A model generated the notes under the pieces. It did no database searches, was not told the DNA's origin, and saw nothing but the letters and a program-made list of their open reading frames with translations. Positions 1-8,700 of a stretch of 17,500 nucleotides of DNA are shown piece after piece. Both the position numbers and the translations under genes were made by a program. Position 1 is the stretch's first letter, and each line of letters opens with the position of its first letter. The stretch lies in assembly GCA_964020155.1 (NCBI GenBank), contig OZ026551.1, forward strand, positions 4,992,374 to 5,009,873, read 5' to 3'. This DNA comes from Chondrilla cf. caribensis (taxonomy: Eukaryota; Porifera; Demospongiae; Chondrillida; Chondrillidae).

Positions 1-73
1 GTCCCCCACACTCCGCCATGAAACACTTCGACACGTCCTTTGATTAAGCTGTTGCCATCAACCAGACGGACGG
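1..73 (-). CDS. SRCR gene, start of SRCR domain 3 (cut by window edge)
   Basis: After an acceptor (tctgctacacag) the phase-1 frame continues with VRLVDGN, GRVEVFHGG and VWGT, the first third of another SRCR domain. The rest of the exon lies left of position 1. Confidence 0.88.
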
Positions 74-2592
74 CTGTGTAGCAGAGAAAAAATCAACAAC
101 AATGCACGCACATAATCCAACAAATACAGTGAATACTCGTTCATCTACCGCAATTCATTTTCAAAGAATATGGTGGATTAATGAGTTTGGCGATTAATTG
201 GATATTACTTGGCACTTGTACATTATATTGGTACTTGGAAATTGTGGTGGATTAAAAGGTTTGGCAGATAAAGTGGCGGCGGATTAATAAGAATTCACTG
301 CATAATTATTATCCATCAGACTGTATGCACAGGGTATCAAAGCAGAATTACAGTAACTCACATGCATGTACAATCTAGGTAAACTGAACAATTCATACAT
401 ACATCAAGCACCATCACAATCATGTTTGCATGGGCATAGGAACCATGAGGGCTAAAGGGACAATAGCCCAACACCCAATAATTGTCCCTGCCCAAGTTCA
501 AAAGCTTGAACTTCTGAACAAGGTACAATAACAGTAAGAATTCATAATCTATGTGTTGGATTGTTACTCTGGAATTTCCTCCAAGACTTTCAGTTCTAAT
601 TACAAGTTAGGTAGGTACAATCTGTTCACTGAGTACTTTACAGGGCATACAAATTGAATATGTACTTCTACTAGAGGTACGTGTAGGTGTAGCACATCAG
701 GTGCACCTAGTAGGAAACAGGTGCACCTAGTAGGTAGGAAACAGGTGCACCTGATAGGTAGGAAACAGGTGCACCTGGTGTGCTAACCAGGAGTGTGTAC
801 TAACCAGGAGTGTGTACTAACCAAGAGTGTGTGCTAACCAGGAGTGTGTACTAACCTGGAGTGTGTACTAACCAGGAGTGTGTGCTAACCAGGAGTGTGT
901 GCTAACCAGGAGTGTGTGCTAACCAGAAGTGTGTGCTAACCAGGAGTGTGTGCTAACCGGGAGTGTGTACTAACCAGGAGTACGCTAACTGGGAGTGTGT
1001 GCTAACCAGGAGTGTGTGCTAACCAGGAGTGTGCGCTAACCAGGAGTGTGCGCTAACCAGGAGTGTGTACTAACCAGGAGTACGCTAACCGGGAGTGTGA
1101 GCTAACCAGGAGTGTGTGCTAACCAGGAGTATGTGCTAACCAAGAGTGTGTACTAACCAGGAGTGTGTACTAACCAGGAGTGTGTGCTAACCAGGTGTAT
1201 GCATCAACCAGGGTACATACGATCATTGAAAGTTCCCCTGTACTCACTCTGACACACAACTCCTGCATCCTGTTGGTGCATACAGTTATGCCTGCCCCAT
1301 CCTCTGTGTTCACAGTAAGTTAGACTATCTTCTCTTCCCGTACACTGGACATCATCCAACCAGATGGTACCACTTCCTTGTCCAAAGTGAGCACCACCAT
1401 AAGAGGCAACAGCTCCAGGATATCCAAGCTCTCTGCAGACCACTCTAGCATCAGTGATGTCCCATCCATCACCACACACAGTACCCCAACTACCTTCATG
1501 ATAGACCTCCACACGACCAGAATGAGTACTGTTTCCTGCCAGACGTACCGCAGCTGCCATGATCAAAAGTGATTAAGTGGCAGTCACAATAGTATGTATG
1601 GGTGATTATAACGTATGCACACATACATATCAATAGAAGTTTTATTAGAACCCAACCCACTCGGAGAGAAAGGAGAAAAGAGACAAACCGGCAACTGCTG
1701 GACTCGAACCCAGGGTGCCTGACTGTAGCTGCCATAACCACTGAGCCACAAAGCCACCACAGCAACCAGCCCTCCCATTCCTCCTTTCATACTTCATGGT
1801 TTTTCTCTTTTCTTCTTTCTCTCAGAGCGGGTTGGATTCTAATGAAACTTCTATCGTTATCACACACCTCCTTATGTAATACGATCATCTAATTAAAAAA
1901 ATTGGATGAAGTGATTACACCAACTAAACTAGATGTTGAAATGAGGATAATTAACATAATTAGTCAACATACATACATATCAGTAGACACATGTACACAA
2001 ATACAATACACACATATGTATGGGTATACATATCAATGTACAGTAAGTACGTAAGTACCTCTACACCGAACTGCTGCATCACTGCCTTCATCACAGCCGT
2101 GAGAGTACAAGAGTGGTCGACAGTCGAGCAAACTACTTTCTCCCCCTGTGCAGCCTAGACTTGTAATCCCCAAGGGGTCGTTCCCCCGTCCGAAGGTCCC
2201 ACCACTAAGGATAGCATCGGCTCCACTGAATCCCTTCCCAAGTTCACGACAAGCTACATCGGCATCAGCCATGTCCCAGTCGTTGTCACACACCCTAGCC
2301 CAAAGTTCCCGTTCATTTTCGTAAACCTCAATGCGGCCCTCATTCGAATAACTACCACCAATCAAACGCATTTGAGCTGAAGGAATAAATTAACATATGT
2401 GAATGAGATATAACACATAGGCACTTTCCCATGTTTGAATGCAGTGAAACTTGAGTACAGTGATCTCCCCTCAAAGACCACCTCAGTAATAGGACCACTA
2501 TTTCCCAGTCTTGGGAATTCCTGTACTGTGTTACTCTGTACACTTCCAACATCAGAATTAGGACCATCTCACAATTATGTGTGTGTGTGTGT

Positions 2593-2629
<37 letters not shown>

Positions 2630-2669
2630 TGTGTGTGTGTGTGTGTGTGTGTACGTGTGTGTGTGTGTG

Positions 2670-2755
<86 letters not shown>

Positions 2756-2794
2756 TGTGTGTGTGTGTGTGTGTGTGTGTACGTGTGTGTGTGT

Positions 2795-2841
<47 letters not shown>

Positions 2842-2877
2842 TGTGTGTGTGTGTGTGTGTACGTGTGTGTGTGTGTG

Positions 2878-2923
<46 letters not shown>

Positions 2924-2962
2924 TGTGTGTGTGTGTGTGTGTACGTGTGTGTGTGTGTGTGT

Positions 2963-3025
<63 letters not shown>

Positions 3026-3505
3026 TAACACAGGCTATTGAGACCATGCACTTTGACTGGTCCCATAGGAGTAAAGTAGTCAGTTAGCATACCTCTGTAA
3101 TTGTATGTAATGTACACAGTAGAATACACCTCTGAGGTCCTATACCCTTGAGTAAGGAGTCCTAGTTGCACAGACAATACAGCAAGCATCTGTGATCATG
3201 CATGTACAGTACTGATTAAAAGTACTTTACTAAGCTAGATGCGCACCAAGTGCAATATATTGTCCACTTGTAATCACGGAATACTCACGAGTACTCGCAT
3301 TGATTAGCACTAATCTACAGTACATCAAGGAATAACACAATTGCAGGCGCACTGTTCAACAAATATGGCTGAATCACACAGGGTAGTTATAGCGTGCCCC
3401 CATACTGTGGAGAATTGGGGCTTACTTACCTTGTGCTGGAAGAGGGGATGAGATGACTGCAAAGATAATCACAACCACCTGACATGGCCTCGATCTCATG
3501 TCCAT
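1..3505 (-). CDS. Multi-SRCR-domain secreted or membrane receptor (5' part, truncated by window edge)
   Basis: Scavenger-receptor cysteine-rich (SRCR) domains are disulfide-bonded extracellular modules that bind ligands such as microbial surfaces or adhesion partners. Coding exons in transcript order are 3430-3505, 2059-2376, 1248-1553 and 1-73 (incomplete). All junctions are GT...AG and the frame stays open. Residues 1-25 form a signal peptide, about 27-131 SRCR domain 1, about 133-233 SRCR domain 2, and from about 235 the start of domain 3. Every internal junction is phase 1, so each domain is one symmetrical exon, the classical arrangement for exon shuffling. Each complete domain shows six cysteines, as in group A SRCR domains. 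The C-terminus is outside the window, so I cannot tell whether the protein is secreted or has a membrane anchor. It resembles DMBT1-like or sponge aggregation-receptor proteins, but orthology cannot be assigned from this part. Confidence 0.92.
127..300 (-). mobile_element. TA-flanked MITE, family A, copy 1
   Basis: Non-autonomous element of about 174 bp inside SRCR intron 3. It starts CAGTGAATACTCGTT directly after TA and ends GAATTCACTG, so the terminal inverted repeats match imperfectly. The interior carries several TTAATCCRCCA-type motifs seen in the five other copies in this window. There is no coding capacity. Orientation is opposite to the copies at 6368, 7577, 8574 and 15362. CAGT ends with TA targets fit the Tc1/mariner-pogo superfamily. 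Confidence 0.75.
301..693. other. Unique intronic sequence with two small hairpins
   Basis: Part of SRCR intron 3. I see no exon. Two adjacent inverted repeats are present: AGGGACAAT at 456-464 against ATTGTCCCT at 481-489, and AAGTTCAA at 494-501 against TTGAACTT at 506-513. Confidence 0.4.
697..779. repeat. Short minisatellite, about 24-bp unit, three copies
   Basis: The unit GTGCACCTAGTAGGTAGGAAACAG recurs with small changes (CTAGTAGG, CTGATAGG). It sits immediately beside the 17-bp array and shares the intron with it. Confidence 0.8.
782..1197 (+). repeat. 17-bp minisatellite array 1, about 24 units
   Basis: The unit is CTAACCAGGAGTGTGTR, read on the plus strand. Most units are exact or differ at one base. 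Two units are shortened to 15 bp by ending in GTACG, and each is followed by a variant unit (CTAACTGGG or CTAACCGGG), hinting that a short block was itself duplicated. The array lies in SRCR intron 3 and is the inverse complement of the array at 3653-4037. Confidence 0.95.
1248..1553 (-). CDS. SRCR gene, exon encoding SRCR domain 2
   Basis: 101 codons lie between an acceptor ending catggcag and a gtgagt donor, phase 1 on both sides. It is a textbook SRCR domain: VRLAGN, GRVEVYHEGSWGTVC, DARVVCRELGYPGA, GTIWLDDVQC and a final VVC, with six cysteines. The canonical SWGTVC and WLDDVQC blocks make this the most confident domain call in the gene. Confidence 0.95.
1627..1758 (-). mobile_element. 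tRNA-derived SINE
   Basis: On the minus strand this shows an RNA polymerase III A box (TGGCTCAGTGG, 1748-1738) and B box (GGTTCGAGTCC, 1710-1700), spaced as in a tRNA. A pyrimidine-rich stretch and a tail ending TTCTAATAAAACTTCTATTG follow. The T-stem region can pair (CTGG with CCAG), but the acceptor stem is poor, so it is a SINE head rather than a working tRNA. It lies in SRCR intron 2, on the same strand as the gene. Confidence 0.72.
1801..1862 (+). mobile_element. SINE 3'-tail fragment, opposite orientation
   Basis: The pyrimidine-rich stretch followed by GCGGGTTGGATTCTAATGAA repeats, on the plus strand, the tail of the SINE at 1627-1758 on the minus strand. No A or B box remains in this copy. 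Together they form a head-to-head pair about 40 bp apart. Confidence 0.65.
2059..2376 (-). CDS. SRCR gene, exon encoding SRCR domain 1
   Basis: The acceptor ccttcag is followed by 105 codons, then a gtactt donor; phase 1 at both ends. Visible family landmarks are MRLIGG at the domain start, GRIEVYE, the VCDNDWD block, DADVACRELG and the closing AAVRC. Six cysteines are present. The usual tryptophan of the GxWGTVC block is kept, but the block reads LWARVC. The domain is more divergent from the family pattern than the next one, including the middle segment GNDPLGITSLGC where WLD.V.C is usual. Confidence 0.92.
2456..2570 (+). mobile_element. Possible MITE fragment
   Basis: CAGTGATCTCCCCTC follows TA and the text then reads like the other CAGT-ended elements (AAAGACCACC). 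No matching right end is seen before the GT array, so it is at most a fragment. Confidence 0.3.
2577..3025. repeat. (GT)n microsatellite with ACGT interruptions
   Basis: About 450 bp of GT dinucleotides, broken at irregular intervals by TGTACGTG or TGTACATG. It lies in the SRCR intron between the signal-peptide exon and domain 1. Long open frames of alternating Cys-Val or His-Thr on both strands here are repeat artefacts. Confidence 0.98.
3026..3429. other. Intronic sequence without recognised elements
   Basis: Remainder of the SRCR intron before the signal-peptide exon. I see no exon, tandem repeat or transposon end. Confidence 0.4.
3430..3505 (-). CDS. SRCR gene, first coding exon: signal peptide
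   Basis: The ATG at 3505-3503 opens 25 codons: a short charged start (MDMRSRP), a hydrophobic core (VVVIIFAVI) and small residues before the junction (PLPAQ), typical of a signal peptide. A second in-frame Met lies two codons on, so either could start. The donor is gtaagt, an excellent match, leaving phase 1. Upstream, an acceptor-like ttttcag ends at 3546, so this exon may begin at 3545 with about 40 bases of 5' untranslated sequence. Confidence 0.85.
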
Positions 3506-3652
3506 TGCACTGACCTACGGATGCCATGAAGTGGGTGATACATAACTGAAAAATCCACAAACGAAAACATAAGACAGGATTAATCTACATACAATAATAA
3601 TAGTCTACCGTCAGTACTCATTGGATGTTTATGTATGAAGATACACATCCTA

Positions 3653-4037
3653 GTCAGTACACACTCCTGGTTAGTACATACTCCTGGTTAGCACACACTC
3701 CTGGTTAGTACACACTCCTGGTTAGTACACACTCCTGGTTAGTACACACTCCTGGTTAGTACACACTCCTGGTTAGTACACACTCCTGGCTAGTACACAC
3801 TCCTGGCTAGTACACACTCCTGGTTAGTACACACTCCTGGTTAGTACACACTCCTGGTTAGTACACACTCCTGGTTAGTACACACTCCTGGTTAGTACAC
3901 ACTCCTGGCTAGTACACACTCCTGGTTAGTACACACTCCTGGTTAGTACACACTCCTGGTTAGCACACACTCCTGGTTAGTACACACTCCTGGTTAGTAC
4001 ACACTCCTGGTTAGTACACACTCCTGGCTAGTACACC
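3653..4037 (-). repeat. 17-bp minisatellite array 2, about 22 units, inverted relative to array 1
   Basis: Plus-strand unit TAGTACACACTCCTGGT, the reverse complement of the unit at 782-1197. Units are very uniform; the main variant is GCTAGT for GTTAGT. On the SRCR sense strand each standard unit contains TACTAACCAG. It lies upstream of the signal-peptide exon, in the presumed first intron. Confidence 0.95.
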
Positions 4038-4059
4038 CTTGTGGATAATGCACACTTTT

Positions 4060-4464
4060 CAGTCAGTCCTCAAATAATGAATGTACATATTACATCACTT
4101 TATACACCGCTAATATCACATGCACACTATAACAAACAAGGTAGATTTGTTTCTTACTGACATTCAGGGCATTTCTTGGTAGCTTAGAGGTTAAACTAAT
4201 GGCCATTTCGGGCAATTACAACTTTAAAAGAACAAAAGTCCACACAACGTCGGACTCGACTTGAAATTCATGACTAACTGAGGGCAAATTATGTAGGATT
4301 GGTAGACAATAGTATACAAATAGTGTGTGGATGGATCCAGATGCACATAGCGAGATTTCCGGTTAATGAAGGTAAAAATGTTTGTGCAGGTTCGTTTAAA
4401 CAGGAAATGATGCGGATGGTGAGGGAACCAGTAATCTTAGGTGTGGATAAGTGATGTCTGACTG
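4060..4464 (+). mobile_element. MITE family D, copy 1 (right end intact)
   Basis: The right end GTGTGGATAAGTGATGTCTG is followed by ACTG and TA. The left end near 4060 (CAGTCAGTCCTCA) looks internally deleted. The interior matches 7883-8336 closely over about 330 bp, for example GGACTCGACTTGAAATTCAT and GAGATTTCCGGTTAATGAAG. No coding capacity is seen. Confidence 0.7.
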
Positions 4465-4576
4465 TATTATACTACAAGTGATATACAGCCTTGCCCAAAG
4501 CCCTGATATGATATACAAGTCAACTTGCGAGTCATTATAATTATAAGATTCTTGGACCATACAAATAAACACCATA

Positions 4577-4753
4577 CAATGAAACCTTGCTAATCCGACA
4601 CCTCTATAATCCAACATTCTCTCTAATCCGACCATTATATGAGGTACAGTCACCATACATAAGTATGGTAAGAGGCACTCCATAATCCAACAACCTCCTA
4701 ATCCAACACTATTCTCAGGTCCCATTGAGTGTCGGATTAGAGAGGTTTCACTG
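4577..4753 (+). mobile_element. MITE family C
   Basis: 177-bp element flanked by TA. Left end CAATGAAACCTTGCTAATCC, right end GGATTAGAGAGGTTTCACTG; the inverted repeats of about 25 bp match with few changes. AATCCGAC and AATCCAAC motifs recur inside. A (TA)n run follows at about 4756-4795. Confidence 0.8.
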
Positions 4754-4755
4754 TA

Positions 4756-4792
<37 letters not shown>

Positions 4793-4795
4793 TAT
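4756..4795. repeat. (TA)n microsatellite
   Basis: About 40 bp of nearly pure TA next to the right end of the MITE at 4577-4753; TA-rich targets are what such elements prefer. Confidence 0.9.
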
Positions 4796-4997
4796 ACATA
4801 ACATACAATAATAATAAAATGTGAAATCAAACACTACAACACCCTAGGACAGATACAGCATTAAAATTTTGGATGCACACACATATATATATGCTAGAAT
4901 AAGATCAATACCATATAGGAACTAGGGAATATATGTACTTGCAGTGAAGAGACATTGTGCATTGTACTCAGTCACGAAAATTCTGAGAGACGCACTC

Positions 4998-5060
4998 ACC
5001 TTCAAATCGAACAGATCTTTCAAAACTTCAGAACAATTGTAACTGAATTATATATATAGT
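4998..5060 (-). promoter_or_regulatory. Probable SRCR promoter: TATA box and untranslated first exon
   Basis: On the minus strand CTATATATATAATTC (about 5060-5047) is a TATA-like element. Around 50 bp downstream a near-perfect donor occurs, GATTTGAAG followed by gtgagtgcg, with its GT at 4999-4998. Transcription starting near 5025 would give a short untranslated exon spliced to the acceptor at 3546. This is inferred from signals only; other TA-rich stretches nearby could also serve. Confidence 0.4.
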
Positions 5061-5643
5061 GCACACTGCTGTGAGATCAAAGAACGAGTGTTGTTATATA
5101 GACAGGCAATATGTAGTTATATATATTATACAGTTACACTAGGAAATACACACTAAACCCACAAGAGACACATTTGCACCAGGTGACACTCCTGCGCACA
5201 GATGCAATATGAGAAGTATCTTCTTGTTTTTCAAAATATTAATTCATTTCACTAAGGTCATAACTACATACGTAAGATGATTAGGCTCCCCATTGCACAA
5301 AGCAACACCTCGTTGACTCCACAGCTGCTCCCATTAACTCTTGGAGGAGGGGAGATGTTAAAAAATCAATTATCCATACATAACAATATTTCAATACTTC
5401 AAAACACAGCTGTGTACACACACACGAATGCACACATTAACATAACAAATAAAATGTACATACGTATATATAATATACAATACATAGTGGAGCAGTAAAA
5501 TAAGCAATGTTACAAAATAAATATAATGGTCGGAGCAGTTGATGAGGGCATGGGGGATGTTGAACATAACAACACGTATTCATAGAATACATGGCAGTTA
5601 TGTACACTATGTACTGTTGGACATTCCACACTTGTTGTAGGTG
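5061..5643. other. Intergenic region between tafazzin 3' end and SRCR 5' end
   Basis: AT-rich sequence without a convincing coding exon. It should hold the tafazzin 3' untranslated region, transcribed leftwards from 5644. I find no canonical AATAAA on the minus strand in this stretch, so the poly(A) site is unclear. Confidence 0.45.
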
Positions 5644-5766
5644 CTATAGGTCCCGTCTCGCTCTCACAGAGTCACAAGTCCACTGTCTGTGGAGGTCTTC
5701 TGCCTCCTGCTTCAACTTCACCAGAGCATTCTCCAGTATGTCTGTGATTTGACGTCTCATCACAAC
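5644..5766 (-). CDS. TAFAZZIN: Tafazzin exon 8 and stop
   Basis: 40 codons and [23 protein letters not shown] is an amphipathic helix equivalent to the family C-terminal helix. The acceptor gtatgtag follows a TATG-type repeat rather than a normal pyrimidine tract. Confidence 0.88.
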   Translation of the reverse strand, partial: VVMRRQITDILENALVKLKQEAEDLHRQWTCDSVRARRDL

Positions 5767-8700
5767 CTACATACATACATACATACAGACAGACAGACAT
5801 ACATACGTATATACATACATTGATACATATACATACATACGAATATGCACATACAGTGAATACTCGTTACTCTGCCGCAATTTAATTTTGAAGAACATGG
5901 TGGATTAACGAGTTAACTGGATATTCATTGGTACTTGTACATTATATTGGTGCTGGGAAATTGTGGCGGATTAAAAGGTTTGGCGGATAAAGCAGTAAAC
6001 ACAGGTATGTACGCACGCACGTACACACATATATACAGTGGAACCTCTCTATAAAGGACACGTTGGGACCATAATTTTAGTCCTTATTACAGAGGTTTCC
6101 TCAATTTAGAGGTTATTTTATACACTTCAGTACTACACTGGGACACAGAATGGTGTCCATATTATAGAGGTTTCCACATTTCAGAGGTTTGTAATAGAGA
6201 GGTTCCACTGTACTATGAATCACATCGATTGAAGACACTGTGTAATATCCATCTGGCGGTTCCCGTATATCATGTACACCAATTCAGTGTTTGTCAGAAC
6301 CACCACCACCAACTGGTCTGCTCATTAAATTGCAAGAATACAGAAGTCTTAGAATACAAAGCAAGTACAGTGTGTTTCTTGTTAATCTATCACTGCTTCA
6401 TCTGCCAAACCTTTTAATCCGCCACAATTTCCCAGTAGCAATATAAATTACAAGTACCAATGAATATGCTTTTAATCCGCCAAACTTGTTAATCCACCAT
6501 ATTCTTTGAAAACAAATTGTGGCAGATTAACGAGTATTCACTGTATAAGAATATAAGTATACGTACAAATGAACTAAGGATAAAGGTGGGAGGTGCTACA
6601 TGCACACACACCAGCTAGACATTCATCGCTTCACACCCATCAACTACAATGCTCACATTGCCTAATACTTAGATAATGTAGGACATTTACAAACTCAAAC
6701 ATGGTACACATGGTACACTACACTACATACTGTACATACAAACACGTGCCTACCTCAACCAAACAGACGTACAGTAACAACTCGCAACCAAAGCAAAGTT
6801 CACACACGCAAACAACTATTAACTCACTGCATTCTTGTGGGTAGTTGTGTCAGACACACCAGACAAGTTGATGGGATCGCCAACAAGAACAGTGAGCTTC
6901 TGCAACAAAAACAATGAAACAAACACTACGTATGTTGCTAGGTATGCACACAATGCATGTACGCATGTATTTGTCATGTCCCTCCCACACAGGATGTACA
7001 ACTAATACAATGGAACCTCACTATTAAGGACACTTTGGGACCTTAAATTTAATCCTTATTACAGAGGTTTCCTCAATTCAGAGGTCATTTAATACACTGA
7101 AGTGCTACACTGGGACACAGAATGGTGTCCTTATTTTAGAGGTTTCCGCATTTCAGAGGCTTGCAATAGAGGGGTTCCACTGTATATTCACGCTTCCAAT
7201 CAATCACCTCGAACAACACCATTGGTAATTAGTAGAAAGTGTGACCATATTAGATGTACATCTCGTGTGAAAGGGACATGACTATTACTCTACACTCCTA
7301 CAGTACAACACTCGCCAGAGGTACGTATACAGCAGGTTCGTGTTAGAACAACCTACATACGTGCAAGGGACCAACAAAATCAGTTCTTAAATCAGGATTT
7401 GCTGACTGTATGTACGGTACTACATATAGTGAATTCTTGTTATCCGCCAAACCTAGTGGTGCTGCATGTATTGTACTGCTCCATACATACATATGTATTT
7501 ATTGTGTGTGATTGTAACATGTACATATGTATGTATGTTAGTATATTGCATGTATGTATATGTATCAATGTATGTACAGTGAATTCTTGTTAATCCACCA
7601 CCACTTTATCCACCAAACCTTTAATCTGCCACAATTTCCCAGTACCAATATAATATACAAGCTCTAGTGAATACACAGTTAATCCGCCAAACGCATTAAT
7701 CCACCATATTCATTGAGAATGAAATTGTGGCAGATTAACAAGTATTCACTGTATGTCCATACATATATCAAGCCTAACATACTGGAAGTCAAAATAAAAG
7801 TACTATGGGGGCTGCCTGTGGCAGAATCAGCATACATACATTACAACATGTGTGTCATGCAAGGTGTGTGGCAAAATGAATGCAGTCAGATCTCACTTAT
7901 CCGCACCATTCGTTTCAGATGGATTTGAGGTTGAAGAGAGGAAACTGGATAGCCAAGGGTGCAGCATTGCACGCATTTATAACAGACATAGAGTACAAGT
8001 ACATATTACATCACTTTATACGCCATTACTATCATATGCACACTATAACAAACAGAGCAGATTAGCATCTTGCAGGCATTCAGGGAATTTCTTGGTCGTT
8101 TAGAGGTTAAACTAAAGGCTATCCTGGGCAATTACAACTTGAAAAGAACAAAAAGTCCACACAACATCGGACTCGACTTGAAATTCATGACTAACTGGGG
8201 GCAAATTATGTAGGATTGGTAGACAATAGTATACAAATAGTGTGTGACTGGATGCGGATAGCGAGGTTTCCGGTTAATGAAGGTAAAAATGTATTGTGCA
8301 GGTTCGATCCAACAGGGAATGATGCGGATGGTGAGGTTGTGTTATGATAAACACTCCCTAGACAAATTGGTACTTAACACAAACCAATTTTTGAGCATTA
8401 TTTGGTTTGCTGTAGTAGTGTACATGTAGTACGCAAATCCTGATAAGAAGAACATCTGATAACAAGAACTGATTTTGTGGGTCCCTTAAAGTTTGTCTTA
8501 ATGGGTTTCCAGTGTACATGTATTTAGACAAATGTACCTATGTATGTACATTGCACAATACAAAGGTGGTGTACAGTGAATTCTCATTAATCCATCACCA
8601 CTATATCTGCCAAACCCTTTTAATCCACCACAATTTCTCAGTACCAATATAATGTACAAGTACTAATGAATATCCATTTAATCCGCCAAACTCATTAATC

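Noticed and set aside
782..1197. CRISPR array
   Set aside because: The 17-bp units are contiguous without unique spacers, and the region is clearly eukaryotic intron.
1687..1758. Functional tRNA gene on the minus strand
   Set aside because: A and B boxes are present but the acceptor stem pairs poorly and a SINE-type body and tail follow.
2352..3189. Long open frames of His-Thr or Cys-Val repeats on both strands
   Set aside because: They are translations of the GT/AC microsatellite and occur in several frames at once; no start, splice or family evidence.
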